A DNA stretch of 64,000 nucleotides. Source: Iris pallida (taxonomy: Eukaryota > Streptophyta > Magnoliopsida > Asparagales > Iridaceae). This document shows, in pieces, positions 23,690 to 35,625 of the stretch; the stretch's first letter is position 1; every line of letters starts with the position of its first letter. Both the position numbers and the translations under genes were made by a program. The notes beneath the pieces are model-generated. The model did no database searches. It saw nothing but the letters and a program-made list of their open reading frames with translations, and was not told where the DNA came from. The DNA is taken from NCBI GenBank assembly GCA_029216955.1, contig JANAVB010006998.1, positions 1,807,800-1,871,799 on the forward strand, written 5' to 3'.

Positions 23690-24060
23690 AACTGGACACG
23701 ACACAAGCCACAATACGACACGTGCTCGTATCCACACCTAGCCCAGGTGTAGGGCTACCTATCTGACATGTCGTCACACGTCCATGTCGTGTCTGGACGT
23801 GACACGACACATGTATCAGTAGTCGAAAACACACTACACAATCTGTGTACAAAACCAGTGCACGAATAAATTTGTGTCCGACACGAAACGATAGGTCATA
23901 AGACTTGGGGGCTGACTTTTTAGTCACTGGCCTCACGTCCATGCTAAGTGGCGCATGTCCACTTGGCTTGTGTCAAGAGAAATAGATATGTGGCAGCAGG
24001 ACACGTGCAAGAGATCTCGTACAGCACGTGTGTCCAATTTGGACATGGACACGAACCTAA
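23690..24060 (-). promoter_or_regulatory. ACACG/CACGTG-rich cluster in LTR I
   Basis: Repeated GGACACGA, GACACG and ACACGTG words on both strands, including CACGTG (G-box) near 23718, 24000 and 24028. ACGT-core boxes bind bZIP/bHLH factors as established; a role here is inferred. Confidence 0.5.
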
Positions 24061-24936
24061 ATCATGCTTAAAGTTAGCATTTTGTGTTTCTTACATATAT
24101 GGCTATCAAATCATATAAATAGTTTCAAAAATTACAAACAAACAGTTCACTTGGGCATTCCATCAAACACCTATAAAGGACTCTGATACATGTCCGATAC
24201 GTTTACCAAATGGACACGAAAACCTACCAAACTTGGTCTACAGGGGTAAGACACCTAGATGTATGCATCTATGAAGAGAAATCATGATTTTAGAGTGTTT
24301 AGAGAGGTTTACCTATTGAGAGTTCAATCTCAATGTAAAAACCTAGGAATGAGCTCCTCTACCAATTTACAATGGTTCAATGGTCCTCAAACATTGCTAG
24401 CAAGCCTCCACTAGCCTCCTCTACTGTTGGGGATGATGATGCAATTGATTTGACTCAATTTGGGATCAATTTGGATTAAGTGGGAGAAATTGGGGAAGAA
24501 CTAGATTAGGGTTTCTTGTACGTATTAAAAGAGGCAAGATGAATTCATGTGTTGCTATTTATAGGGGGAAATACCATTGTGGCTGGCCATATAGGTAGGA
24601 ATTAGGGCTAGGCAAAAAGTTAGATGTGTGGCTAAGCTTCTCTCTATGCAAATTAAGTCCAATCAAAGGCTCAAAACAAAACTAGGTATTCTTTACTAAT
24701 ATCTAACCAAAATATACTACTTACACGATATCTAGATATTTCTAATCTTGGAACTTAGTAGGAATGTTCTAGTCAAATATCTAATCCTCATGATCATATC
24801 TAGATTAGTTTAACTTCTAGGTCAAGGCTCAATCAAATAATTATTAGCACACATTTAATTAATAAAAATTCAATTTTACCAAAAAGTCAAAATAACCTAA
24901 ATACCCTCAAGTCAAAAATGTGATAGTGACAGATTC

Positions 24937-25141
24937 TCTATCACGAGGCTTGGCTGAAATACACGTATTTTGGGGATGCCAGAAATATGTATACGATCCA
25001 ACCAAGTGATACGTTGAATTCAAGTGAGACTGTAGGAATAGAATTGTACCAAGGATTTTGAAATTGCGTTTCAAGGAAAAGATTGATGGTAGTGCGATCG
25101 TTGGATTCAAATGAACAACTTGAATGTCGATTGAATGAATG
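24937..25141 (+). other. Element H remnant between solo LTR I and element C
   Basis: This stretch continues the sequence interrupted by I. It contains the second unit of the degenerate 90-bp repeat (CACGAGGCTTGGCTGAAAT...) whose first unit is just left of I. Its last 5 bp, GAATG (25137-25141), are a probable left target duplication of C (right copy AAATG at 35334-35338). Confidence 0.5.
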
Positions 25142-27795
25142 TGTCGCGCCCCAGAACCAGAATACTGGAGAGCGGGGGCGTACATAGCCAGCTACGTATA
25201 TTGAAGTGCAAGCCACCTCGCTATACGGTCACGGCTGTCTAGATACATGAGGGTTTAACTACAATCCATTTGTCACCTATGGTCATGAACAAGCCTATTG
25301 TCTCAATCTCAAGTAAGCAATAATAGTCACAAGATATCAGAGCACCAAATATACAATAGTAAGGCATCCCATACATTACATATTCGGATGATCATGAAGG
25401 TAGTCGGACAAAATGTCAAGACTAGCATGAGTTTCAGTCATACATGATCAACCCTAGGATTTGTCAATCATGTTACAGCCCGTAGGCAGACAGTAAATAA
25501 AGGTGCAACACGAGCTAACACGTGCTCGTCGGCTAAACGCCTCAAAAGAATAATTTTATAATAGAGTGAGAGAGCCAAAAAAATAACCCACTCGTTGCCA
25601 GGGTTACGCCTGGTGGTCACCATCTGGCTGGAAGACAGGTAGATCCTCTCGTGCTGCTCCGATATCTGGCCATACAAAACCAGCTGGGTCAGACCCCAGA
25701 AAGAGCAAGTGCCACAAAGGAGGCTTCACTTAGGAACTAAAACTAGCATATCACAAATGAATAATAATTACAAAGATACTGATAATAACAGAATAACAAC
25801 AGTGGAATGAGTACGAGGAAACCATTCAAGTAGCCAGATTGTAACCCTTAAACCAAACAAGGACCAGGGTTGCAGTCTTTCACCTGAATAGAAATCCGTC
25901 TCAATTACTGTTGGTAAAGTAAAACAGGATGAGCTCGACAAAGGGTAAAATAAGACAATAAACGAAGAGAGGACACAGAACAGCTCCGGGAGCCAGTTAC
26001 AACCCTTAAACCAAACAAGGACCGGGGTTGTAACCATTCGCCTGAACATAACTGGGCCCCTGATCTTTATTGTTAAGGCAAGCATAAGTAATCATGTTAT
26101 TGAAGTAAGGTAAAACATGACAAGCATGGTATGGGGAGCAATAAGACAATAAACGAAGAGAGGACACAGAACTACTCCGGGAGCCAGGTTACAACCCTTA
26201 AACCAAATAAGGATTGGGGTTGTAACCCTTCGCCTGAACAGAACTGGACCCCTGATCGTTATTGTAAAGGCGAACATAATTAATCATATCATGTCACAAT
26301 CTTGTACAGGATCAAGACGAGACTAAGCTGGGCTAGACTCCATCTAATCAATCACGGCCAAGCAATGAGTACGGCTTGATACTTTAACTAACTAGGATTG
26401 TCACAGGCCTAGTTACTAGCAAGATGCAATGAGATTGTCCCAATAGCCACAAGCCCTGTAAACCATCCAGGTTATCCAGGTCGAATATCCGTTTATGAAA
26501 GATGCAACACGTGACTGTGTGCTGGAAATGTGACCTACTCGTCGGTAGGCTACAAGTCCACTTGGTGCGCCCAGATAATGGGATTGCCTGTAGCTGGAAA
26601 GTCTCTTCATGACTACTGAATTATTCTAGTTTATTAGCCTTAGTCAATTACAGTAGGTATTCCTGACCGTGGTACTCAGGGATCCCATCCTAGACATGAT
26701 GCAAGATAGTAATGGTTTATTTGTACAAACACAATCGTCCACGGTGTCCAGGTCATTCATACTTATCATGTCAGACTAGCTGTCGCAACAGCATGTCGTG
26801 ATATATCATGTCAGTTTACTTGTCAAGAGTGTGCCACGGCAGGCCACTATCGTGTTCCTGGAATCATATCATAATTTACATGATATAAGCATAAATGTGG
26901 CATTTCAATTAATAATAATAATAATGATAATAATATAAAAATAATTAAAAGAGGACAAGACTGTGGAAGGAGCCATGCAGCTAATTGGATTCATGAAGCA
27001 GAGAGCATGCGCGCTTATGCGGCTGAGGACTGCACGCTCATGCAGCTGGAATGAGGGCAGGTGCATGCGGCTCAGGAAGGAAGGGGGCGCATGCGGCTTG
27101 GGAGGTAATAAGCTCATGTGGCTGGAAAGTGATGCGAGGCTCATGCGGCAGCGGGAACTCAAGCTTATGCGGTTGCGGAAAGGAAGGACTCATGCGGCTG
27201 CGGGATGGCAACCTTATGCGGCTGAGCAAGGGACGGGTCTTATGCGGTTGAGAATTGGTAGGGCCTTATGCGGCTGCAGTTCAACAAGTATATACGGCTA
27301 GAAAGATAGGAGTCTCATGCAGCTGAGATCCAAGGTCATATGCGGCTGCAGGTATAATCAAGCTCATGCGACTAGGTCATGGCAAGGCCAATGCGGCTGA
27401 GAATGAATGCGGCTTATGCGGTAGAAAATACAAGTGCCTATGCGACTGCGAACATGCAAGTGCTTATGCGACTAAGGGCCAAATCCATCTCATGCAGTCG
27501 AATCAAAGGTAGAGCCATGCGGCAGAGTTCAAGTGGAGTCTTATTCGGCTGGGCCAGGGGCGGGTCTTATGCAGCTGCGAATTGCCAAAGCCTTATACGG
27601 CTGAAAAAGACTTGCCGCATGAACGTTCATGCGGTCAAGTGCTGCCATGCGGCTCGATACTGTTCTTCTTCTCTGCTTGTCCGAGAAGAAGAGCCATGAA
27701 GTCCATTGCTCCAAGCTTCATAAATTCTTCGTCCAAGGTCGGAATCCCGACTTCCCTAGGTCAAAATGGGGCAGAATCGAATGCTCTACAACATG
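25142..27795 (-). repeat. 3' LTR of element C, truncated
   Basis: It starts with TGTCGCGCCCC and the CCAGAATACTGG inverted repeat (25157-25168). Similar to 32227-34880 throughout. It holds an internal tandem segment in which AACCCTTAAACCAAACAAGGACCGGG-like text recurs three times (25840-26240). At about 27795-27800 it runs straight into integrase sequence, so the U3 start is missing. Confidence 0.85.
26975..27660 (-). repeat. ATGCGGCT spaced array in 3' LTR of C
   Basis: About 27 copies of ATGCGGCT (some ATGCGAC, ATACGGC, ATGCAGC) every 20-30 bp with unique spacers. Spacers match those of the 5' LTR array (34063-34745) one by one, as expected for sister LTRs, but not those of LTR D. Confidence 0.9.
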
Positions 27796-27799
27796 GTCG

Positions 27800-28660
27800 T
27801 CAAAAGAAAACTCAAGAGGGCACCGATGAGAATCGATCCAATGACGCTGGAGATCTTAGACAACTCGAAAATGATCTCTGACTCTTCTGACTACCTCAAC
27901 GGTCTGCACAATCATTTCCGATCCGAGCATCTATCTCTCTCCAATATCATCCCAGGCTAGCAGGGATCTGTACTTTCTACCATACAGTACCTCGAATGGT
28001 GCCATCTGGATACTAGCTTGGAAACTATTGTTGTACTAGAACTCCACCAGGTGCACGTGATCTTCCCATGAACCACCGAAGTCGAGCGTACAATATCTCA
28101 ATATATCTTCAAGAGTCAGGATCGTGCGTTCCGACTGGCCATCTGTCTGCGGGTGATAAGCTGAGCTGAACTGGAGGTGAGTTCCCAAACTCTCCTACAG
28201 GCTATGCCAAAAGTACGACGTAAATCTGGAATCTCTGTCCGAGGTGATACTGATGGGTACATCGTGTAACTTGACTATCTGCCTGAGGTACATCTCTGCT
28301 AGCTGAGCCGTCGGCTGACCGAATCTGAACGGAAGGAAGTGAGCCACCTTCGTGAGCCTGTCTATATAACCCAAATAGCATCTCTGCCAGCCGGGGATCT
28401 AGGTAATCCAGTCACGAAATCCATGGTTATATGCTCCCACTTCCATTCTGGGATTGGCAAGGGCTGAAGTAGTCCAGCTGGCCTCTGATGTTCATCTTTA
28501 ACTTGTTGGCAAACCAAACATCGAGAGACAAACCGGGCTATCTCCCTCTTCATGCCATTCCACCAGAAGTGCTGACGGATGTCACGGTACATCTTCGAGC
28601 CGCCCCGATGAATGGAATACTGAGAACTGTGAGCCTCTGCCATGATCTCCTGTCTGATAT
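27800..28660 (-). pseudogene. pol: Integrase of element C, C-terminally deleted
   Basis: The ORF 28362-28643 holds the HHCC zinc-binding part ([26 protein letters not shown]) and the start of the core with MDFVTGL (first Asp), ending at a frameshift after DAIWVI. The rest (about 27800-28360) can be followed in shifted frames by comparison with A and B, including a YHPQTDGQSERT-like context for the catalytic Glu (about 28130-28160). The C-terminal part and chromodomain are lost at the junction with the 3' LTR. Confidence 0.85.
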
Positions 28661-29400
28661 CACCACTGGGTACACAAAGACGCCTTCCATGTCGAAGTGT
28701 ACCGTCGTCATGAATGCATAACTCTGGCCTTTGTCCTGCCTCGCACTCTGTTCTAAGCCGCTGAAGTTAGAATCTGCTGACTGCGCCATCTGGATCCTCT
28801 CGACTATACTGGATTGAACTTGCATACTGGCCTTCAATGCCACACTGGAAGGGAGAATAACTTCTACACCCATCTTCTGAAGATCTGCCAACATCTCAGG
28901 TTGTGCTATTTGGAAATAAACTTCGGCTCTCCTGCTCAATGCATCTGCAACGACGTTGGCCTTCCCTGGGTGATACTGCAGGTTGACATCATAATCCACA
29001 AGTAGCTCTAGCCACATCCTTTGACGCATGTTAAGATCCTTTTGAGTGAAAACATACTTCAGGCTCTTGTGGTCGGTAAAAATCTCCACCCTATCTCAAT
29101 ACAAATAGTGCCTCCACAACTTAAGTGCAAACACTACTGCTGCCAGCTCGAAGTCATGGGTCGGGTAATTTCTCTCATGATCACGAAGTTGACGTGATGC
29201 ATAAGCTATTACCTTCCCATGCTACATCAGAACACATCCTAAGCCTCTGCCTGAAGTATCACAATACACTGAGAATCCTCCGGTCCCATCTGGAAGCGTA
29301 AGAATAGGAGCCGTCATCAAGCCTCGCTTCAACTTCTCAAAAGAACTCTGGCACTCTACTGTCCAAGAAAACAGTACATCCTTGCGGGTCAACTGGGTCA
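28644..29400 (-). pseudogene. pol: RNase H of element C
   Basis: [10 protein letters not shown] (first Asp) lies at the end of the 29222-29647 frame; [10 protein letters not shown] and [12 protein letters not shown] (later Asp residues) lie in 28550-29089. The frames are separated by a stop and lost start near 29090-29220, where the [17 protein letters not shown] context is readable. It would remove RNA from the hybrid during reverse transcription. Confidence 0.85.
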
Positions 29401-30217
29401 ATGGCGCTGAAATCCGAGCAAAGTCTGAAACAAACTGCCGGTAGTAGTCGGCCAAACCAAAGAAACTGCAAACTTCTACAACTGTGCAGGGTACTGGCCA
29501 CGACTCAATAGCCACGATCTTCTGGGGATCCACTTCTACTCCTCCTCTGGTGATGATATGACCCAAGTACGAAATACGGTCGAGCCAAAACTCGCATTCA
29601 CTAAACTTGGCATACAACTGGTGCTCTCGAAGAATTTGGAGAACCACTCAGAGTTGCTGCTCATGCTCCACTTTACTCTTGTTGTAGACCAGGATGTCGT
29701 CTAGGAACACAATCACAAACTGATCCAGGTAAGGCATAAAGATTCAATTCATGAGGTCCATGAATACAGCCGGCATATTGGTTGCTCCAAATGGCATCAC
29801 AAGGAACTTCCAATGCCCATACCGGGATCTGAAAGCTGTCTTTGGGATATCCTGCTCTCTGACTCTGATCTGATGGTATCCTGACCGTAAGTCGATCTTC
29901 GAGAATACTGCTGCCCCTTTGAGTTGATCAAACAAGTCATCTATCCTCGGGAGAGGGTATCTGTTCTTGATTGTCACTGAGTTCAAGGTACGATAATCTA
30001 CACATAATCTGGACGTACCATCCTTCTTTTTTACAAGAAGCATCGGGGCTCCCCAAGGTGATCCACTAGCACGAATGAATCCCTTGGGTTTGAGTTCTTC
30101 AATCATCTTGTACAATATCTCCAATTCTGATGGCACCATCCTGTAGACTCTCTCTGACACTGGGGCTGTCCCTGGGATCAAGTCGATGGTGAAATCGATC
30201 TCTCGCTCCGACGGCAT
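29222..30217 (-). pseudogene. pol: Reverse transcriptase of element C, broken
   Basis: 29744-30217 holds fingers and palm ([26 protein letters not shown] with the first catalytic Asp, VMPFGATN). The frame stops after FMDLMN through a TGA where A has CGG and B has CGC. The FLDD box lies in the interrupted stretch 29648-29743, with a second TGA where A and B differ. 29222-29647 has the thumb and connection ([22 protein letters not shown]). Confidence 0.88.
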
Positions 30218-30239
30218 ATCTGGAAGCTCTTCTAGGAAA

Positions 30240-30700
30240 ATATCCGAAAACTCAGCAACTATCCGGGGTAACTACACTGCTGCTACTGCCATCCGCAACA
30301 CTGGAGGAGAAGGTTCAACTTTGCCACGGGAGAAGGAGAACTCCGGCTCGCAGGGGATGCTAAAAACAACCCTGCCAAGATGGCAGTCTATCCTAGCATA
30401 CTGGTCCCTCAACCAATCCATCCCTAAGACCACATCATAATCGGCCATCGGGAACTCTATCAATCTAGCGGGGAACTCTCTACAGCTAACTACGATCCGA
30501 CACGAGGAAAACATTCTATCTACTCCCACAAGTCCATTACCAGTAAGTATATTGAACCTTACTGATAATGACTCGGGCTCCAGTCATATCCGTGTCGCGA
30601 ATCATGTAGATATAAATGAATGCGAGGCACCATAATCAAATAATACTGAAGCTGGATGGGTGTTGACGAGAATAGTACCTGCCACCACCTCACCTGGTGT
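30240..30700 (-). pseudogene. pol: Protease of element C, active site mutated
   Basis: The frame 30272-30529 encodes the C-terminal half ([20 protein letters not shown]). Upstream (30590-30660) the active-site region reads LFDYGASHSF where A and B have FDSGASHSF: the catalytic D-S-G is changed to D-Y-G, and a stop follows in what is FMSARFATR in the relatives. The protease is therefore dead on sequence grounds. Confidence 0.82.
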
Positions 30701-30826
30701 TATTCCTTCTTCTCCCATGGTCAAAGCCAGCACTTGACCATGTCCTCTGGATGCGGGTCTCCTCTGCTGAAAACTCCTCTGCCTGCTCTAGATCAGGGCT
30801 TGGACTTGGGCATACTGCTGCGGTCT

Positions 30827-32093
30827 CTACTGCTGGAATGCCTGGGCCTGCGTCGACAATGGCCTTGGGAACGGGTACTGTAGCTGCTGCTGCTGCTGGA
30901 CATGTGCTGGTCCTCTAACTGAAGGACTAGAGAAACATGATGATGAACTCCCCCTGTTTGGGCAGTTCCTAACCCTGTGGTCCGGGGCACCACAAGCCAA
31001 GCATAAACCCTGTGCTCTGCGACACTCTGACACCACATGCCCTGGCTTCCCGCAGTGTGAATATCCTACTGCAGAAGAATGCTTCTGCTTCTGTTGCTGC
31101 TGAGGGTGCATCAGGGTTGAATATTGAACTGACATCACTGACGCCGCCCGACTCGGAGCTCCAATGGTCAAGACCCTGGCTGCCGGGGCTGGTGCTGAAG
31201 ACTGATTCATCTGGCTGTGGGATCGCTTCCGACCTTCGGTCCTATCCATGATCCTCTGGGAGGTATAATCATGCCTCCTAGCTGCTCTCAATATCGCATC
31301 AAAATGATGCTAAAACTGCTCTACTGCCAAAAAAATCTCCAGGTGAAGTCCCTGCTGGAACCGCTGGGCTCTATCGAACTCGGTCACAACCAAGGTGGGA
31401 GCAAACCGACTGAGTCTCGAAAACTCGGCCGCATATCCATCGACCGTCCTGCCCACCTGCTTTAAATTGGTGAACCTCGTCTGTAGATCATACCGAGCTA
31501 CAGCATCGAAATACTTGGTCTGGAATCTCTCTCTAAATACTGCCCAAGCAATGGGTGCCACTAATCCAACGGCCTGTGCCGCCCACCAGCTGCAGGCAAG
31601 ATCCAATAGCTGTAGGCACACCACGGCCACCTTCTCGTCTTTTGGAGTCCTGGTTGCTTCTAGAATCACCTCTGTGTCCTGGAGCCAAGCATCAGCAGCG
31701 ATAGCATCTTCACTGCCGTCGAAGAAAGGAGGGTTCAAGCGCTTGAAGCGGTTGGCCGCGCTGTTACCCTGATGACCTCCTCTGGTCAAAGCATCTGCCA
31801 CCACCTGGTGCAAGGCATCTCCTCGTCGATCCTGAGAAGCTAATAGTATCTTGATGAGACCGACCAAAGTGCCATCATCAGGCCCTACAGGCTGGACGGG
31901 CTGAACTGGTGGCTCTCCTCCAGTATGAACGACTCTGGAGGCTACTACTAAATGCTCGGCTTGATCTCCAGGTTGCTGCTGGTCCGCGGGAGGTGCTCCG
32001 CCTTGCTGATCGGTACGACCAGGAACAGTGTCGCTGAAGAAGACGACATAGAAAAAATAAGGAAGGGCCAGGACAGATCAATGATACAAGCAT
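30827..32093 (-). pseudogene. gag: Gag and zinc knuckles of element C
   Basis: The Gag core 31310-31867 has FKRLNPPFFDGSED, ADAWLQDTE, FRERFQTKYFD and the SRLSRFAP motif, ending in a stop after VEQF. The next frame 30827-31291 carries two CX2CX4HX4C knuckles in the relatives; here the first has lost its first Cys (YSHCGKPGHVVSEC), while the second (CLACGAPDHRVRNC) is intact. Gln-rich tracts follow. The N-terminus (31878-32093) is in a shifted frame. Confidence 0.85.
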
Positions 32094-32208
32094 GTAATCA
32101 GGTCAAGATTTCAGGGATTTGGAAGATAAGAGAAGAGATCAAGGACGAGTACTGATTGAGACATCTATTCGGTAAACCCTCATATATCTTGATTTATAAG
32201 ACCTACAT

Positions 32209-32226
32209 GGGCCAGCACTTAAACCA
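32209..32226 (-). promoter_or_regulatory. Primer-site region of element C, unusual
   Basis: Directly after the 5' LTR the minus strand reads TGGTTTAAGTGCTGGCCC. It begins with TGG as a primer site must, but matches initiator-Met (TGGTATCAGAGC) at only 8 of 12 positions. Element A has the same sequence with one change, so the divergence is shared rather than private damage. I recognise no plant tRNA that fits better. Confidence 0.55.
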
Positions 32227-35200
32227 TGTCATGCCCCAGAAGCAGAATACTGGAGAGCGGGGGCGTACATAGCCAGCTACGTATATTGAAGTGCAACCCA
32301 CCTCGCTATACGGCCACGGCTGTCTAGATACATGAGGGTTTAATTACAATCCATCAGTCACCTATGGTCATGAACAAGCCTATTGTCTCAATCTCAACCA
32401 AGCAATAATAGTCACAAGATATCAGAGCACCAAATATACAATAGTAAGGCGTCCCATACATTACATATTCGTATGATCATGAAGCTAGTCGTACAAAATG
32501 TCAAGACTAGCAAGAGTTTCAGTCATAAATAATCAACCCTAGGATTTGTCAATCATGTTACACCCCGTAGGCCGACAGTAAATAAAGGTGCAACATGAGC
32601 TAACACGTGCACATCGGCTAAATGTCTCAAAAGAATAATTTTACAATAGAGTGGGAGAGCCAAAAAAAATAACTCACTCGTTGCTAGGGTTACACCTGGT
32701 GGTCACTATCTGGCTGGAAGACAGGTAGGTCCTCTGGTGCTGCTCTGATATCTGGCTATACAAAACTAGCTGGGTTAGACCCCAGAAAGAGCAAGTGCCA
32801 CAAAGGAGGCTTTACTTAGGAACTAAAACCAGCATATCACAAATGAATAATAATTACAAAGATAGTGATAATAACAAAATAACAACAGTGGAATGAGTAC
32901 GAGGAAACCATTCAAGTTGCCAGATTGCAACCCTTAAACAAAACAAGGACCGGGATTGCAGCCCTTCACCTGAATAGAAACTCGTCTCAATTACTGTTTG
33001 TAAAGTAAAACAGGATGAGCTAGACATAGGGTGAAATAAGATAATAAACGAAGAGAGGACACAGAACTACTCCGGAGCCAGCTTACAACCCTTAAAGCAA
33101 ACAAGGACCAGGGTTGTAACCCTTCGCTTGAACAGAACTGGACCCCTGATCTTTATTGTTGAGGCAAGCATAAGTAGTCATGTTATTAAAGTAAGGTAAA
33201 ACTTGATAAGCATGGCATAGGGAGCAATAAGACAATAAACGAAGCAAGGACACAGAACTGCTCCGGGAGCCATGTTACAACCCTTAAACCAAACATGGAC
33301 CGGGGTTGTAACCCTTCGCCTGAACAGAACTAGACCCGTGATCGTTATTGTAAAGGCGAGCATAATTAATCATGTCATGTCACAATCTTGTACAGGATCA
33401 AGATGAGACTAAGTTGGGCTAGACTCCATCCAATCAATCACGGCCAAGCAATGAGTACGGCTTGATACTTTAACTAACTAGGATTGTCACAGGCCTAGTT
33501 ACTAGCAAGATGCAACGAGATTGTCCCAACAGCCACAAGCCCTGCAGACCATCAACGTTATTCTGGTCGAATGTCCGTTTATGAAGGATACAACACGTGA
33601 CTGTATGCTGGAAATGTGCCCTACTCGTCGGTAGGCTGTAAGTCCACTTGGTGCGCCCAGATAACGGGATTGCCTGTAGCTAGGAAGTCTCTTCATGACT
33701 ACTGAATTATTCTAGTTTATTAGCCTTAGTCAATCAAAGTAGGTATCCCTGACCGTGGTACTCAGGGATCCCATCCTATACATGATGCAAGACAGTACTG
33801 GTTTATTTGTACAAACACAATCATCCACGGTGTCCAGGTCATTCATACTTGTCATGTTAGACTAGCTGTCGCAACAGCATGACGTGATATATCATGTCAG
33901 TTTCCTTGTCAAGAGTGCGCCACGGTGGGCCACTATCGTGTTCCTGGAATCATATCAAAATTTACATGATATAAGCAAAAATGTGGCATTTCAATTAATA
34001 ATAATAATAATATAATAATAATATAATAATAATTAAAAGAGGACAAGACTGTGGAAGGAGCCATGCGGCTAATTGGATTCATGCAGCAGAGAGCATGCGC
34101 GCTTATGCGGCGGAGGACTGCGCGCTTATGCGGCTGGAATGAGGGCAGGTGCATGCGGCTCAAGAAAGAAGGGGGCGCATGCTGCTTGGGAGGTAATAAG
34201 CTCATGCGACTGGAAAGTGATCCGCGGCTCATGCGACAGCTAGAACTCAAGCTTATGCGGCTGCAGAAAGGAAGGACTCATGCGGCTTCGGGATGGCAAC
34301 CTTATACGGCTGAGCAAGGGACGGGTCTTATACGGCTGAGAATTGGTAGGGCCTTATGCGGCTACAGTTCAACAAGTATATGCGGCTGAAAAGATAGGAG
34401 TCTCATGCGGCTGAGATCCAAGGTCATATGCGGTTGCAGGTATAATCAAGCTCATACGGCTAGGTCATGGCAAGGCCTATGCGGGTAATAATGAACGCGG
34501 CTTATGCGGCAGAAAATGCAAGTGCTCATGCGGCTGCGAACATGCAAGTGCTTATGCGGCTAAGGGCCAAAGCCATCTCATGCGGCCGAATCAATGGCAG
34601 AGCCATGCGGCAGAGTTCAAGTGGAGTCTTATGCGGCTGGGCCAGGGGCGGGCCTTATGCGGCTACGAATTGCCAAAGCCTTATGCGGGTGAGAGAGACT
34701 TACCGCATGAATGTTCATGCGGTCAAGTGCTACCATGCGGCTCGAGACTGTTCTTCTTGTCTGCTTGTCCGAGAAGAAGAGCCATGAAGTCCATGGCTCC
34801 AAGCTTCATAAATCCTTCATCCAAGGTCGGAATCCAGACTTCCATAGGTCAAAATGGGGCAGAATCGAATGCTCTACAACATGTAACCATCAAAACTTGG
34901 AAATAAAAATGTTAAGTAGATCAAAATCCAAGAAATCCAAAAATACAATAAACTTAGATCTACACAAATTGAACCATGGAAATTAGAAATGCTAAGTACT
35001 AAAGTGTGTTAGAATCTCGTAAGGAAGAGGATGGAACAATAAAAATGGAGTTCCTCTATGAAGCAAGCTGCACTTGCCTAGGCTCTCTTCCTAGTAGGTG
35101 AAAATGTAATGGTGAAGAAGGAGAAGAGTAATGAAGAGAGAGAAAGAGTTAGGCTAATAAATGAGGATGGTGGTGGTAGGTAAAGGTTCTCCCCTTGCTT

Positions 35201-35333
35201 CATGATTAAACAATAAGCAACCCAAGTCGAACCAAGCCACCCCAAACAAGCCAAACCAAGCCATGAGACATGAAACACGAGTCAAGATACGTACACGTAT
35301 TCCAAATACGTAATACGAGCCATGTGCATTACA
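32227..35333 (-). repeat. 5' LTR of element C, complete
   Basis: 3,107 bp from TGTCATGCC (U5 end) to GCATTACA (U3 start). The U3 start contains ATACGTACACGTATT and ATACGTAATACG; the near-palindrome GCAAGCTGCACTTGCC is at 35063-35078; the ATGCGGCT array is 34063-34745. A pair with 25142-27795. Confidence 0.92.
34063..34745 (-). repeat. ATGCGGCT spaced array in 5' LTR of C
   Basis: About 27 copies of the ATGCGGCT core every 20-30 bp. The copies are less decayed than in the 3' LTR array. Open frames across it (Met-Arg-Leu-rich) arise from the repeat and are not called as genes. Confidence 0.9.
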
Positions 35334-35625
35334 AAATGGTTTGTCCTAGAACTAAGTTACCCTTGTGTACGATAGGTTTAAGTTGCCCCCAGTTGAGATA
35401 TAGTTGTTCGAGATAAAAAATAACCAAATCATGAGCGTGGTTCGGATTGAAGAAACACATTGGAGGAATGTGTGCGAGAATCGTTGGATGTTGAATCAAG
35501 TTATAAGTCGATAAGTGTACTCAGTTAATTTCGAGGATGAAACTTTTTCTGAGTGGTGTATAATGTAGTGCCCCATCCCGCTCAACAATCAAAGGAATCG
35601 AAATATCGATGGCGTTCGAACTTAG
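35334..35625 (+). other. 3' end of a plus-strand element, probably H: polypurine region and LTR start
   Basis: AATTTCGAGGATGAAAC (about 35528-35544), then GAGTGGTGTATAATG, resembles the 3' end of chromoviruses (A has AATTTCGAGGACGGAATTC and a purine tract at 51550-51590). TGTAGTGCCCC at 35564 would be the LTR start, cut after 62 bp by element E. It is on the same strand as H, but I could not find this LTR start at the left end of H, so the link to H is not proven. Confidence 0.5.

Larger units (their letters stand above)
19930..24931 (-). mobile_element. Solo LTR I (E-related family), split by solo LTR J
   Basis: The termini are TGTCATGACC on the left and TAGTGACA on the right, with the 5-bp duplication GATTC at 19925-19929 and 24932-24936. 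Removing J and its TSD leaves about 3.66 kb. The left end resembles LTR E (TGTCACGACCCGCACCC; CAGCCTACG..GCAGTATCG), so its U5 end is on the left and it reads on the minus strand. No primer site, polypurine tract or coding is present, as expected for a solo LTR formed by LTR-LTR recombination. U5 hairpin GC(A)CCC/GGGGC is at 19941-19957. 24240-24900 is AT-rich with no other feature seen. Confidence 0.85.
25142..35333 (-). mobile_element. Chromovirus C (Tekay/Del-like), near full-length with 3' deletion
   Basis: Minus-strand element. The complete 5' LTR is 32227-35333, then the primer-site region 32209-32226, gag, protease, RT, RNase H and integrase down to about 27800, where integrase is fused directly to 3' LTR sequence (25142 to about 27795). 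The chromodomain, polypurine tract and start of the 3' LTR are deleted. Flanks GAATG and AAATG (4 of 5 match) support one insertion event. Family membership follows from close similarity to A and B, which have a chromodomain. Confidence 0.9.

Noticed and set aside
26975..27660. CRISPR array
   Set aside because: Cores are only 8 bp, the context is a plant LTR, both sister LTRs carry the same spacers, and there are no cas genes.
26963..27699. Open frames of about 60-110 codons rich in Met-Arg-Leu over the ATGCGGCT arrays (also 12752-13037, 34051-34787)
   Set aside because: They follow from the repeated ATGCGGCT word, overlap in several frames and have no homology signal.
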